From Sphingomonas glacialis (GTDB lineage: Bacteria; Pseudomonadota; Alphaproteobacteria; Sphingomonadales; Sphingomonadaceae), in the NCBI RefSeq assembly GCF_006439055.1, contig NZ_RCZC01000002.1, forward strand, positions 765,351 to 829,350: DNA of 64,000 nucleotides. The letters run 5' to 3'. The notes below the pieces were generated by a model. That model did no database searches. It saw only the letters and a program-made list of their open reading frames with translations, and was not told where the DNA came from. Shown here piece by piece: positions 33,268 through 44,688 of this stretch; within the stretch, counting starts at the first letter, position 1, and every line of letters starts with the position of its first letter. A program made the translations under genes and the position numbers.

Positions 33268-33284
33268 CCTATCCGAATGATAGG
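33268..33284. promoter_or_regulatory. Dyad operator candidate upstream of epsC
   Basis: CCTATC-CGAAT-GATAGG is a perfect six-base dyad, 24 bases before the epsC ATG and overlapping the likely -10 region (TAGGATAT). The element is unusually AT-rich for this genome. Rrf2-type regulators of cysteine or Fe-S metabolism use sites of this general form, but no regulator of that kind lies in the window. Confidence 0.45.
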
Positions 33285-33308
33285 ATATGCTCGGTCGTGG
33301 AGGCAGCA

Positions 33309-34289
33309 ATGACGACCAGGTCCGCATTTTCGTATCCGCCTCAGGCCGTGCCGGCCGCATCGTCACCGGTCGGTGACGCTGTCGCCGATCTGCGCGCCGC
33401 GCGCGATGCGTGGCGCGGGCGGCAGGACGAAGCGCGCGACACGGCGAGCTTCCCGTCGCGCGCCGCGCTCGAACAGGTCGTCGCTTTGTTGTCGGCCGCG
33501 CTCTATCCGCGCCGGCTCGGCCAGTTCCGCGGGACCGCCGACGCGGAAGACGGATTCGTCGTCGCCAAGCTGCTCGCCGCGCTGACCGCGCTCGAACGCG
33601 AGATCGGCGCCGAAATAGGCTATTGGCAGCACGAAGCCGGCGCGTTCGAGCCCGACCATGCCGCGACGATCGCGCGGCTGTTCGCCGCCACGCTCGGCGA
33701 TATCCGCCGCCTGGTCGATAGCGATGTCGAGGCCGCGTTCCTCGGCGATCCCGCGGCGCGCAGCGTCGATGAGATCCTCGTCTGCTACCCCGGCGCGATC
33801 GCCAGCCTCCACCACCGCATCGCGCACGAACTCCACAATCTCGGCGCACCGATCGTCGCGCGCGTCCTTTCGGAGATCGCCAACGAGCGCACCGGGATCG
33901 ACATCCACCCCGGCGCGACGATCGGCGAGAGCTTCTTCATCGATCACGGCACCGGCGTCGTGATCGGCGAGACCGCGATCGTCGGCGCGCGCGTGCGGCT
34001 CTATCAGCATGTCACGCTCGGCGCGCGCAGCCCGGTCGGGCTGACGCACGACGATGTCCGCCAGCGCCACGCCCGCCACCCGATCATCGGCGATGACGTC
34101 GTGATCTATGCCGGCACGACGATCCTCGGCCGCGTCACGATCGGCGCGCGTTCGACGATCGGCGGCAATGTCTGGCTGCTGTCCGACGTGGCCGAGGACA
34201 GCGTCCTGGTGCAGCCCGAGGCGGTCCGGCTCGATCACGCTGCGGGCCTCGACCTGCGCGACGTGCTCCAGCGGGCAGCGGCACAGTGA
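33309..34289 (+). CDS. epsC: Serine O-acetyltransferase, EpsC type
   Basis: 326 residues from the ATG at 33309 (GGAGG six bases upstream). The N-terminal half is helical (FPSRAALEQVVALLSAALYPRRLG; YWQHEAG). The C-terminal part is a left-handed beta-helix with hexapeptide repeats: IDIHPGATIGESFFIDHGTGVVIGETAIVGARVRLYQHVTLG and GRVTIGARSTIGGNVWLL. The HG-containing active-site loop FIDHGTG is that of SATs. It makes O-acetylserine for cysteine synthesis; the partner cysteine synthase is at 57.4 kb. The protein belongs to the longer EpsC class, common outside enterobacteria. Its stop overlaps the next start (GTGA). Confidence 0.9.
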   Translation: MTTRSAFSYPPQAVPAASSPVGDAVADLRAARDAWRGRQDEARDTASFPSRAALEQVVALLSAALYPRRLGQFRGTADAEDGFVVAKLLAALTALEREIGAEIGYWQHEAGAFEPDHAATIARLFAATLGDIRRLVDSDVEAAFLGDPAARSVDEILVCYPGAIASLHHRIAHELHNLGAPIVARVLSEIANERTGIDIHPGATIGESFFIDHGTGVVIGETAIVGARVRLYQHVTLGARSPVGLTHDDVRQRHARHPIIGDDVVIYAGTTILGRVTIGARSTIGGNVWLLSDVAEDSVLVQPEAVRLDHAAGLDLRDVLQRAAAQ

Positions 34290-35062
34290 CCCTGCCACGA
34301 CCCCAGAGCGGCCTGCCCCGCCCGGCCCCGCGTCCCGTCATCGGGCTGCTATGCTGTAACGAGGCGCTTGGTCGGCCGGTCCAGACCGTCGCCACACGCT
34401 TCATCGCGCCGCTGTCGCGCTTTTCCGAGGCTGCGGTGATCCTCGTCCCCGCAGTGCGCGACGATGCGACGATCGCCACGCTGACGCCGCTGCTCGACGG
34501 GCTGTTGCTGACCGGTTCCCGCTCGAACGTCTCACCCGAACGCTATGGCGGCGCGCCGCTCCCCGCCGATCAGTCGAGCGACCCCGATCGCGACGCGGTC
34601 GCGCTCGCGCTGGCCGAGGCGATGATCGAGGCGGGCAAGCCCGTGTTCGGCATCTGCCGCGGACTGCAGGAGATCAACGTGCTGTTCGGCGGAACGCTGT
34701 CGAGCGCGGCATGCCGTGGGGAGCATCATCGCGGCTCGTGGGATGGCTGCTACAAGGAGATGTTCGGGCATTGCCACGATGTCGAGCTCAGCGCCGGCGG
34801 CCTGCTCGCGGAGTCGCTTGGGCGGCGGCGGATGTCGGTCAATTCGGTCCACGAACAGGGCATCGACCGACTCGGCGCCGGGCTGCAGGTCGAGGCGACC
34901 GCCGACGATGGGCTGATCGAAGCGGTGCGGGCCCGACCATGCGGCGCCGACGTGCTCGGGGTGCAATGGCATCCCGAATGGGACGTCGAGCAGTCACGCG
35001 AGAGCCGCGCCTTCTTTTCCCTGATCGGTACGTCGCTGCGCAGTGCGGCGGCTGCCCGATGA
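34286..35062 (+). CDS. Gamma-glutamyl-gamma-aminobutyrate hydrolase family protein (peptidase C26)
   Basis: 258 residues from a GTG overlapping the epsC stop by four bases. The class I glutamine amidotransferase fold is shown by LLLTGSRSNVSPERYGG, the nucleophile elbow FGICRGLQEINVLFGG with Cys, HEQGIDRLGAGL and the catalytic His in VQWHPEWD. PuuD-type enzymes cleave gamma-glutamyl-GABA in putrescine breakdown. In this context, after serine acetyltransferase, a gamma-glutamyl amide substrate is plausible but unproven. Coupling to epsC suggests a shared physiological role. Confidence 0.85.
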   Translation: MTLPRPQSGLPRPAPRPVIGLLCCNEALGRPVQTVATRFIAPLSRFSEAAVILVPAVRDDATIATLTPLLDGLLLTGSRSNVSPERYGGAPLPADQSSDPDRDAVALALAEAMIEAGKPVFGICRGLQEINVLFGGTLSSAACRGEHHRGSWDGCYKEMFGHCHDVELSAGGLLAESLGRRRMSVNSVHEQGIDRLGAGLQVEATADDGLIEAVRARPCGADVLGVQWHPEWDVEQSRESRAFFSLIGTSLRSAAAAR

Positions 35063-35090
35063 ACGCCTTACCACCAAAGAAAGGGTAATA

Positions 35091-35321
35091 ATGCGCAAGT
35101 CTCTCCTGCTGGTTCCCATGCTCGCCACAGCACTTCTGGCGGTCTCCGCCTGCGCCAAGCATGACGATGCCGCGAACACCGCGATCGTCAACGAAACCGA
35201 CCTGAACGCCACCGCGCTCGACGCCAATAGCGGAACGGTCGACGGCTTCGGCAACGATTCGCTCGCCAGCAACGGATCGGCACCGCTCGACGCCGCCGAT
35301 AACGGGAGCAACGCGCTCTAG
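35091..35321 (+). CDS. Small secreted lipoprotein, function unknown
   Basis: 76 residues starting MRKSLLLVPMLATALL with a lipobox AVSAC, so the mature N-terminal Cys should be acylated. The remaining 50 residues are rich in Asp, Asn, Ala and Ser (ALDANSGTVDGFGND) and look disordered. No family recognised. It follows the amidohydrolase by 28 bases and precedes a hairpin terminator. An upstream reading frame from 35043 lacks a ribosome site. Confidence 0.7.
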   Translation: MRKSLLLVPMLATALLAVSACAKHDDAANTAIVNETDLNATALDANSGTVDGFGNDSLASNGSAPLDAADNGSNAL

Positions 35322-35377
35322 AGATTCCACGCCACCGTGGACAACCGACACGCAGGGTAAGCTCCCGCGCGCACCTC

Positions 35378-35409
35378 GGCCCGGCACTTCGGTGTCGGGC
35401 CACTTTTAT
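35378..35409 (+). terminator. Rho-independent terminator after the epsC operon
   Basis: Stem GGCCCGGCAC (35378-35387), tetraloop TTCG, and GTGTCGGGCC (35392-35401) pair with one G-U, followed by ACTTTTATT. The UUCG-type loop with a T-rich tail is a classic intrinsic terminator. Confidence 0.85.
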
Positions 35410-35521
35410 TAAACCGCCACAACGCATTTCTTTGCGCCACACGCGCGCGTGATCTGCCAGAGGGCCGTCACAAAAGCGTCATAACGCTGTGTAGCTTCGC
35501 ATTGACCAAAGGGACCCGACC

Positions 35522-37999
35522 ATGACCAATCTCCGGCCGCTCTTCGCCGTAGCCGCCTCCACGCTCGCCATCGCCACGGCGGCATCGGCGCACGCGCAGG
35601 CCGCCCCGACGCCCGCCGCCGCGGACGCGACACCCGCCGCAAGCGAGCCGAGCGACATCGTCGTGACCGGCACGCGCACCAGCGGCCGCACCCGGCTCGG
35701 CAGTGTCTCGCCGATTGACGTGCTCAGCGCGACCACGCTCCAGCGCCAGGGCACGACCGAGCTCGCCGCCTCGCTCGCCGCGGTCGTCCCGTCGATCGAT
35801 TTCCCGCGCTCGGCCGCGGTCGATGGCACCGATTCGATCCGTCCCGCGACGCTGCGCGGCCTGTCGCCCGACCAGACGCTCGTGCTGATCAACGGCGTGC
35901 GCGCGCATACCTCGGCGCTGCTCAACACCAACGGCTCGGTCGGCCGTGGCTCGGCGGCGGTCGATCTCAACACGATCCCCTCGGTCGCGCTCGACCGGAT
36001 CGAAGTGCTGCGCGATGGCGCGGCGGCGCAATATGGCTCGGACGCGATCGCCGGCGTCGTCAACCTGCGGCTGCGCGAAGCGCGCACCGGCGGCGGCGCG
36101 ACGGTCACCTATGGCCAGACGATCACCGACGTGACGACCGCGCGCGGACAACGCAGCGAGCATGACGGCAAGACCGTGACGGCATCGGGCTGGCAGGGCA
36201 TCGGGCTGGGCTCGGACGGCTTCCTCACCGTCTCGGCCGAATATCTCAACCGCGGCGCGACCAGCCGTGGTGATTTCGATCCGCGCAAGACGCCGATTCG
36301 CGTGCGCTCGCGCTTCGGCGATCCCGCGGTCGAGCAATATACCGGCTTCGTCAACGCAGCGAAGCCGCTCGGCGACAGCGGCTGGACGCTCTACGGCTTC
36401 GGCGGATACCAGCATCGCGACAGCGTCAGCGCGGCAACTCCGCGCATCAATGGCGGGACCGATGCCAATGCCAGCGCCGCCGCGCTCGCCAGCCTCTATC
36501 CCGACGGCTTCACCCCGCTGATCGCAGTCGAATCGAACGATCTCACCGCAACCGGCGGCATTCGCGGCGAACTGTCGGGCTGGAAAGTCGATTTCAACGT
36601 CTCGTACGGCCGCAACCAGCTCAATTTCGAAACGCGCAACTCGGGCAACGCGACCTACGGCGCCGCGTCGAAGACCAGCTTCTACGACGGTAAGCTGACC
36701 TACGACCAGTTGGTCGGCGGGATCGACGTGTCGCGCGAGCAGCCGCTCGGCCAGGGCACGATCAACATCGCCTGGGGCCTCGAATATCGCCGCGAGGGCT
36801 TCCGCATCGGCGCGGGCGAGCCGGCCTCGTACAACCGCGCGCCCGGCGCGAGCTCGACGCTCGGCGGCGGCGCGCAGGGCTTTCCCGGCTTCCAGCCGTC
36901 GAACGTCATCAGCAAGCACCGCGACAATGTCTCGGGCTATCTCGATCTCGAGGCCAAGCCGATCGACCAACTGACGATCGGCGCGGCGGTGCGCGGCGAA
37001 AGCTATTCGGACTTCGGCGAGACCGCGACCGGCAAGCTCAGCGCGCGCTATGATTTCGCGCCGTGGATCGCGCTGCGCGGTGCGGCCTCGACCGGCTTCC
37101 GCGCACCGTCGCTCCAGCAGCAGTTCTTCACCTCGACCTCGTCGGTGCTCAACACCGGCGGGGCGATCGTCGAGACCGGGCTGTTCCCCTCGACCAGCGC
37201 GGTCGGCCTCGCGCTCGGCGGCAAGCAGCTTCAGGCGGAGAAGTCGCGCAACCTGTCGGCGGGCATCGTGCTGCGCAGCGGCGGGTTCGATCTGTCGGTC
37301 GATGCCTATCAGATCAAGCTGCGCGACCAGATCGCGCTGTCGGAAAATCTCAGCGGCACCGTCGTCGCGGCGCTGCTCGCGCCGTACAACGTGTCGGCCG
37401 GGCGCTTCCTGCTCAACGGCATCCGTTCGACCACCAAGGGCATCGATATCGTCGCGCACTACCGCAAGGCGACCCCGTCCGCGGGCACGTTCGACCTAAC
37501 CGCCGCGGCGAATTTCAACGACATCAAGGTGACCAGTTTCCCGGGCAACACCACGATCACCGCGCTCGTCAACGGCGTCTCGACCAGCTCGACCCAGGCG
37601 CTGTTCACGCGCCAGCGGATCGTCTCGATCGAACAGGGCACCCCGCGCGAGAAGGTCGTCGGCACGATCGACTGGTCGCTGGCGAAGCTCGGGCTCACCG
37701 CGCGCGCGTCTTATTATGGCGACGTCACGCAGCCGAGCAGCGGCAATGGCCTGGCAGCGAACGACATCCATACCGGGCGTCACACGATCTTCGATCTCGA
37801 GGCGCGCTATCAGGTGATCCGCAACCTCAACGTGGCGGTCGGCGCGAACAATCTGTTCGACACCTATCCCGACTATGTGAAGGTGACATCGTCGGTCGGA
37901 ACGGCGCTCAACAGCACCGGGCTGGTTGGCTTCCCCTATTATTCGCCGTTCGGCTTCAACGGCCGCTACGTCTACGGGCGCATCGGCCTGACTTGGTAA
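35522..37999 (+). CDS. TonB-dependent outer membrane receptor
   Basis: 825 residues. A signal peptide (MTNLRPLFAVAASTLAIATAASAHAQA) and an Ala/Pro linker lead to the TonB-box-like DIVVTGTR. The plug follows (SPIDVLSATTLQRQGTTEL; TLRGLSPDQTLVLINGVRAH; AVDLNTIPSVALDRIEVLRDGAAAQYGSDAIAGVVNLRLR). The barrel ends with the aromatic C terminus YGRIGLTW. The large internal NAL/NAN-like TBDR signature FNGVRAHT and the SDAIAGVV motif mark the subgroup common in sphingomonads, which transport siderophores, vitamins, sugars or aromatics. There are no ligand-specific neighbours. A hairpin terminates it. Confidence 0.92.
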   Translation: MTNLRPLFAVAASTLAIATAASAHAQAAPTPAAADATPAASEPSDIVVTGTRTSGRTRLGSVSPIDVLSATTLQRQGTTELAASLAAVVPSIDFPRSAAVDGTDSIRPATLRGLSPDQTLVLINGVRAHTSALLNTNGSVGRGSAAVDLNTIPSVALDRIEVLRDGAAAQYGSDAIAGVVNLRLREARTGGGATVTYGQTITDVTTARGQRSEHDGKTVTASGWQGIGLGSDGFLTVSAEYLNRGATSRGDFDPRKTPIRVRSRFGDPAVEQYTGFVNAAKPLGDSGWTLYGFGGYQHRDSVSAATPRINGGTDANASAAALASLYPDGFTPLIAVESNDLTATGGIRGELSGWKVDFNVSYGRNQLNFETRNSGNATYGAASKTSFYDGKLTYDQLVGGIDVSREQPLGQGTINIAWGLEYRREGFRIGAGEPASYNRAPGASSTLGGGAQGFPGFQPSNVISKHRDNVSGYLDLEAKPIDQLTIGAAVRGESYSDFGETATGKLSARYDFAPWIALRGAASTGFRAPSLQQQFFTSTSSVLNTGGAIVETGLFPSTSAVGLALGGKQLQAEKSRNLSAGIVLRSGGFDLSVDAYQIKLRDQIALSENLSGTVVAALLAPYNVSAGRFLLNGIRSTTKGIDIVAHYRKATPSAGTFDLTAAANFNDIKVTSFPGNTTITALVNGVSTSSTQALFTRQRIVSIEQGTPREKVVGTIDWSLAKLGLTARASYYGDVTQPSSGNGLAANDIHTGRHTIFDLEARYQVIRNLNVAVGANNLFDTYPDYVKVTSSVGTALNSTGLVGFPYYSPFGFNGRYVYGRIGLTW

Positions 38000-38064
38000 C
38001 CCGCTGGCCGGGGAGCGGCGATCCGCTCCCCCGGTTGGGCCGGGCGCCATCTACGGCGCAAACA

Positions 38065-38096
38065 AAAAGGGCGGCCCGCGGGCCGCCCTTTTCGCT
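38065..38096. terminator. Perfect bidirectional terminator between TBDR and TPR genes
   Basis: A 14-base perfect stem (AAAAGGGCGGCCCG / CGGGCCGCCCTTTT, 38065-38092) flanked by an A-run on the left and T-run on the right gives an intrinsic terminator in both directions. The flanking genes converge (stops at 37999 and 38114). Confidence 0.9.
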
Positions 38097-38113
38097 TCAC
38101 GTCTTGGACGTCG

Positions 38114-39400
38114 TTATGCAGCCGTAGGCGGCGCATCGACGAACACCGTCCACAACCGCGCGATCGCCTTGTTGGGCTCGGCCGAAACCTTGGCGAGCGT
38201 CGTCTTGGCAGCGGCACGATCGCCCGACAGCGCAAGCGCCATGCCGAGGTGGAGGTTGTTGCGGTCGGCGTCAGGCGCGCCCTTGGTCTCGCACAGGCGA
38301 TACATCTCGATCGCCTTGGCGTAGTTGCGCGTGCCGAAATAGGCATCGCCCGCCTGCTGCGCGAGATCGCCCTTCGGCGCGCCCATCGCGTTCTTTTCCT
38401 TGATGGCGAGCGAGGAGCTGCCCGCGATCCCGGTCTTGGCGCGCGTCAGCAGCTCGGTCCCGGTGACGTTGCCCTTGGGGATCACGCCCGATGCGAAGCC
38501 TTCGTCGATCACGGTCTTCGCTTCGTTCGGCAGGCCGATCGTCAGCGCGGCATCGGCATAATCGATATATTCGCGCTGACCGGCCTGGCTCTTGGTCGCC
38601 CACAGCAGGCGGAACAGATCGATCCGGTTCTTGCTGTACTTGACCGCCGCCGGGCCCTGGAAGCCGAAGGTGTAGATCGCGCCGCGCCAGTTCGGGGCGG
38701 TGCCATATTCGGTCAGCCAGGCCGCGGTCCAGGCATCGGCCTGCTCGGTCAGGCCGGCCTTGGTCAGGCGCGTGAAGGCGTATTTGTACCAGGCTTCAGG
38801 GGCCTTTTTACCCGCGGCCTTCTCGGCCTTGACCGCGGCTTCGAGATCGTTGGCGCCGCCCGCGACGTCACCCGATTCGACCTTCGAGCGGGCGATGTTC
38901 AGCTGCAAATCCTCGTTGGTGAAGCCGAGGTCGCGCGCCTTGGTGTAATATTCGACCGCGCGCTTATAATCCTTGGTCGCATAAGCGAAGCCGGCGCGCT
39001 CTTCGTAGCGGATGCCGAGTTCGGTCTTCGGCGTCGCCGGGTTAGCGATGATCGCGTCGAGCGGCGGCGTCAGCGCGGCGACGCGCTGCGTCTCGGGCTG
39101 GCCGGCAGTCTGCGCATTGACGAGCGAGAGGCGCAGGCCCGAGGCGAGATACTTTTCATAGTCGCTCTTGGCGGCGGCATCGAGCGCGTCGAGCGCGGCG
39201 GCGGCCTTGACCAGATCCTTCGGCGTCGCGCCAAGCGCGGTCTGCGCATCGACGGCGGCGGCGCGCGCTTCCTTCGACAGGCTCGGCGTAGCTGCCTCGG
39301 CAGCCTTTTCCTTCTTGGCGAACGCGGGTGCGACGAGCGCGGCGCCGTTCATGCCGACGACGAGCGTGGCAGCCAAAGCGATTTTCGAGACCATCTTCAT
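38114..39400 (-). CDS. Periplasmic tetratricopeptide-repeat protein
   Basis: 428 residues. MKMVSKIALAATLVVGMNGAALVAPAFA is a signal peptide. Several TPR-like helix pairs can be seen: TELGIRYEERAGFAYATKDYKRAVEYYTKARDLGFT and AGDAYFGTRNYAKAIEMYRLCETKGAPD. The middle is Ala/Lys-rich. It is probably a periplasmic scaffold. The family is unassigned, and no neighbour indicates a job. The gene stands alone between two terminators or gaps, with 183 bases before yaaA. CAATAG/TAGGAG lies upstream of the start. Confidence 0.75.
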   Translation of the reverse strand: MKMVSKIALAATLVVGMNGAALVAPAFAKKEKAAEAATPSLSKEARAAAVDAQTALGATPKDLVKAAAALDALDAAAKSDYEKYLASGLRLSLVNAQTAGQPETQRVAALTPPLDAIIANPATPKTELGIRYEERAGFAYATKDYKRAVEYYTKARDLGFTNEDLQLNIARSKVESGDVAGGANDLEAAVKAEKAAGKKAPEAWYKYAFTRLTKAGLTEQADAWTAAWLTEYGTAPNWRGAIYTFGFQGPAAVKYSKNRIDLFRLLWATKSQAGQREYIDYADAALTIGLPNEAKTVIDEGFASGVIPKGNVTGTELLTRAKTGIAGSSSLAIKEKNAMGAPKGDLAQQAGDAYFGTRNYAKAIEMYRLCETKGAPDADRNNLHLGMALALSGDRAAAKTTLAKVSAEPNKAIARLWTVFVDAPPTAA

Positions 39401-39583
39401 TGTCGAACTCTCCTATTGTCGCGCGGCCCCGCGCGGCGGATTGCTGCCGCCGCTCTAACGCCACGCATCATACCGTCAAGCGACGGCGATAGCGTCACCG
39501 CGACTGAACACCGCTTGAACCCGATATATCCCTGTCGCGAGACTCTTTGACGCATTCGCGGCGGAGGCTTAACGGCGGGGGCG

Positions 39584-40336
39584 ATGATCGCCCTGCTCTC
39601 CCCCGCCAAGACGCTCGATTACGAGAGTCCGCTTCCCGCCCTCACCCCGACGACGCCGCGCTTTGCGGCCGAGGCCGAAAGCCTCGCCAAATCGGCGGCG
39701 AACCTGTCGCAGAAGCGGCTGTCGGAGCTGATGCATATCTCGCCCAAGCTGGCGAAGCTCAACGCCGACCGCTTCGCCGGTTTCGCCGACGCGCCCGAGC
39801 GGCCGGCTTTGTTCGCCTTTGCGGGCGACGTCTATACCGGGCTCGAGGCGCAGACGCTCGACGAGCCCGCGATCGCCTTCGCGCAGGATCATGTGCGGAT
39901 GCTGTCTGGGCTGTACGGCCTGCTCCGCCCGCTCGACGCGATGAAGCCGTATCGTCTCGAGATGGGCACGCGCTGGGCGCCACGCCGCTCCAGCCTCTAC
40001 GAATGGTGGGGCGACCGCATCGCCGCTGCCGTGCGCGAAGAGGTCGCCGAGGAGGGATCGGGCGTCGTGCTCAACCTCGCGAGCCAGGAATATTTCGGTG
40101 CGGTGCTCGGCAAGCTCGACGGCGTGCGCGTGATCGACGTCGATTTCCGCGAGCCCGGCCCAGACGGCCCGCGCTTCGTCAGCTTCCACGCCAAGAAGGC
40201 GCGCGGTCTCGTCGCACGCTGGCTGTGCGAGCATCGCATCACGCAGATCGAGGACATGAAGGGCTTCGACACCGACGGCTATCGCTTCGACAAGGCCGAG
40301 AGCACGCCCGATCGCTGGCGGTTCGCGCGGTCATGA
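39584..40336 (+). CDS. yaaA: Peroxide stress protein YaaA
   Basis: 250 residues starting MIALLSPAKTLDYESPLP, the conserved N terminus of the DUF328/YaaA family, with TPRFAAEAESLAKSAANLSQKRLSELMHIS, LFAFAGDVYTGLEA and EMGTRWAPRRSSLYEWWGDRI. In E. coli YaaA limits intracellular iron and protects DNA and proteins from peroxide damage. Here it is coupled to a short-chain dehydrogenase by an ATGA overlap, an arrangement I do not know to be standard. It adds to the peroxide-defence content of the window (Ohr/OhrR at 25 kb). Confidence 0.95.
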   Translation: MIALLSPAKTLDYESPLPALTPTTPRFAAEAESLAKSAANLSQKRLSELMHISPKLAKLNADRFAGFADAPERPALFAFAGDVYTGLEAQTLDEPAIAFAQDHVRMLSGLYGLLRPLDAMKPYRLEMGTRWAPRRSSLYEWWGDRIAAAVREEVAEEGSGVVLNLASQEYFGAVLGKLDGVRVIDVDFREPGPDGPRFVSFHAKKARGLVARWLCEHRITQIEDMKGFDTDGYRFDKAESTPDRWRFARS

Positions 40337-41031
40337 GCGGCGCGGCGGTCATCATCGGCGCGTCGGGCGGGATCGGCGCGGCGTTCGAGGCGGCGCTGAT
40401 CGAGGAAGGGGCGTATGACGTCGTCCACGGTTTCGCGCGGTCACGCTCGGGCGCGCAGCATCTCGACCTCACCGACGAGGCGAGCATCGCGGCGGCGGCA
40501 GCTTATGTCGCCAAGGGCCCTGCCCCAACGCTGGTGATCGTCGCGACCGGCATCCTGCATGACGATGCGCACGGCCCCGAAAAGGCGTTGCGCGAGCTCG
40601 ATCCGGCGTGGCTGGCGCGCGTCCATGCGATCAACGCGATCGGTCCCGCGCTCGTCGCCAAGCATTTCCTGCCGATCACGCCCAAGACCGGGCGCAACGT
40701 CTTTGCCGCTTTGTCGGCGCGGGTTGGCAGCATTTCGGACAACAAGATGGGCGGCTGGCACGGCTATCGCGCGTCGAAGGCCGCGCTCAACATGCTGGTG
40801 CGCACCATCGCGATCGAGGAGAAGCGCCGCAACGACCGCGCGATCGTCGTCGCCTTGCATCCCGGCACGGTCGACACCGCGCTGTCCAAGCCGTTCCAGG
40901 GCAATGTCCAGCCCGGCCGGCTGTTCGATACCGAGCGCGCCGCGTTGCAACTGCTCGACGTGATCGAGGAACTGAAGGCCCCCGATACCGGCAAGCTGTT
41001 CGACTTCGAGGGCAAGGAAGTCCCCTTCTGA
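40333..41031 (+). CDS. Short-chain dehydrogenase/reductase (CsgA/C-factor-like)
   Basis: 232 residues. The N terminus AAVIIGASGGIGAAFEAAL is the SDR nucleotide motif, a bit shorter than classical TGxxxGIG and typical of the C-factor/CsgA-related branch. The catalytic Tyr and Lys are in YRASKAALNML, with the Ser in LSARVGSIS, and PGTVDTALSKPF follows. Substrate unknown. It starts inside the stop of yaaA (ATGA) and is therefore translated with it. The 3' end is followed by 111 bases before the secreted Thr-rich gene. Confidence 0.87.
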   Translation: MSGAAVIIGASGGIGAAFEAALIEEGAYDVVHGFARSRSGAQHLDLTDEASIAAAAAYVAKGPAPTLVIVATGILHDDAHGPEKALRELDPAWLARVHAINAIGPALVAKHFLPITPKTGRNVFAALSARVGSISDNKMGGWHGYRASKAALNMLVRTIAIEEKRRNDRAIVVALHPGTVDTALSKPFQGNVQPGRLFDTERAALQLLDVIEELKAPDTGKLFDFEGKEVPF

Positions 41032-41142
41032 GCACGGCTCGATGACGAACTTGTCATCGTCAAACCATTGAAACGGTCGCAGATCGGCCGCATCCTTTCC
41101 GCCATCGCGCATCAAGCCCGAAGGTTTTTTGAGGGGATCGTC

Positions 41143-41445
41143 ATGATCAGACACGCATTCGCCGCCATCGCCCTGTTGTCGGGCACCGCTGCACTCGCGC
41201 AGACGCCGATCGCGACCAAGACGACGACCAAGACCGCCGCCGCGCCGACCAGCAAGACCGTGGTGACGACCATCAAGACCACCCCGCCCGCCACGACGGT
41301 CAAGGCCACCACCGTCGCGCATTCGCGCACCACCAAGACCACCACGACAGGCGGACGGATGGTCCAGGCGAAACTCGCCAACGGCAAGACGGTTACCTAC
41401 AATTGCTCGCTTGCCGGCAACAAGACCAAGACCGCCTGCAAGTAA
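41143..41445 (+). CDS. Short secreted Thr/Lys-rich protein of unknown function
   Basis: 100 residues from the ATG at 41143, with GAGGGG six bases upstream. MIRHAFAAIALLSGTAALAQ is a signal peptide. Residues ~25-70 are a low-complexity tract of Thr, Lys and Ala (TKTTTKTAAAPTSKT, TTKTTTTGG), and the end forms a small compact unit with two cysteines (VTYNCSLAGNKTKTACK), possibly a disulfide. The Lys/Thr tract could bind polyanions. No recognised family. It may be exported and envelope-associated. Confidence 0.6.
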   Translation: MIRHAFAAIALLSGTAALAQTPIATKTTTKTAAAPTSKTVVTTIKTTPPATTVKATTVAHSRTTKTTTTGGRMVQAKLANGKTVTYNCSLAGNKTKTACK

Positions 41446-41457
41446 CCCTTTTTCCCG

Positions 41458-41490
41458 CCCCTGCGCGCGCCATCGGAACATGCGCAGGGG
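41458..41490. terminator. Hairpin in the spacer before gyrA
   Basis: CCCCTGCGC (41458-41466) pairs perfectly with GCGCAGGGG (41482-41490) around a 15-base loop. No convincing T-run follows, so it may be a weak terminator, a pause site or a structure in the gyrA leader. Confidence 0.35.
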
Positions 41491-41556
41491 TGGCATTTGC
41501 CGCCGCGCCGGGCTAGGGTTGTCACGACCCCGTAACACAGCCGAAGGCACCGCACA

Positions 41557-44324
<2,768 letters not shown>

Positions 44325-44328
<4 letters not shown>

Positions 44329-44681
44329 GCGACATGCCGCTGACCGCGTACAAGGTGCTCACCGCCGAACAGATGGCGACGCTGGAGACCGAGGAATCGT
44401 TCGCCGGCGCGCCGGTCGATCTGGCCGATGGCTATATCCACCTCTCGACCGCCGAGCAGCTGACCGAGACGGTCGACAAGCATTTCGCTGGGCAGAGCGA
44501 CCTGCACGTCGCTGCGGTCGATCTCGGGTCGTTCGGTGCGGGGCTGAAATGGGAAGAGTCGCGCGGCGGGCAGCTTTTCCCGCATCTGTACGGCGGCCCG
44601 CTGCTGCTCGAGACGGTGATCGCCTACGGCCCGCTCGAGCGGGATGCCGACGGAACGGTCAAACTCCCGGTCGCCGGCTGA
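44325..44681 (+). CDS. DUF952 family protein
   Basis: 118 residues starting at 44325 inside the gyrA stop (ATGA); a second Met lies three codons in (MPLTAYKVL). The sequence AYKVLTAEQMATLETEESFAGAPVDLADGYIHLSTAEQLTETVDKHF, with HLSTAEQ, is the DUF952 signature. The family is a compact RNA-polymerase/thioesterase-unrelated fold of unknown function, sometimes near glutathione-S-transferase genes. Here its coupling to gyrA is by position only. It ends seven bases before the convergent PilZ gene. Confidence 0.85.
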
Positions 44682-44688
44682 CCCAGGG

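Noticed and set aside
41458..41490. Hairpin before gyrA as a riboswitch
   Set aside because: It is a simple stem with an unstructured loop and no recognisable aptamer elements; listed only as a weak terminator.
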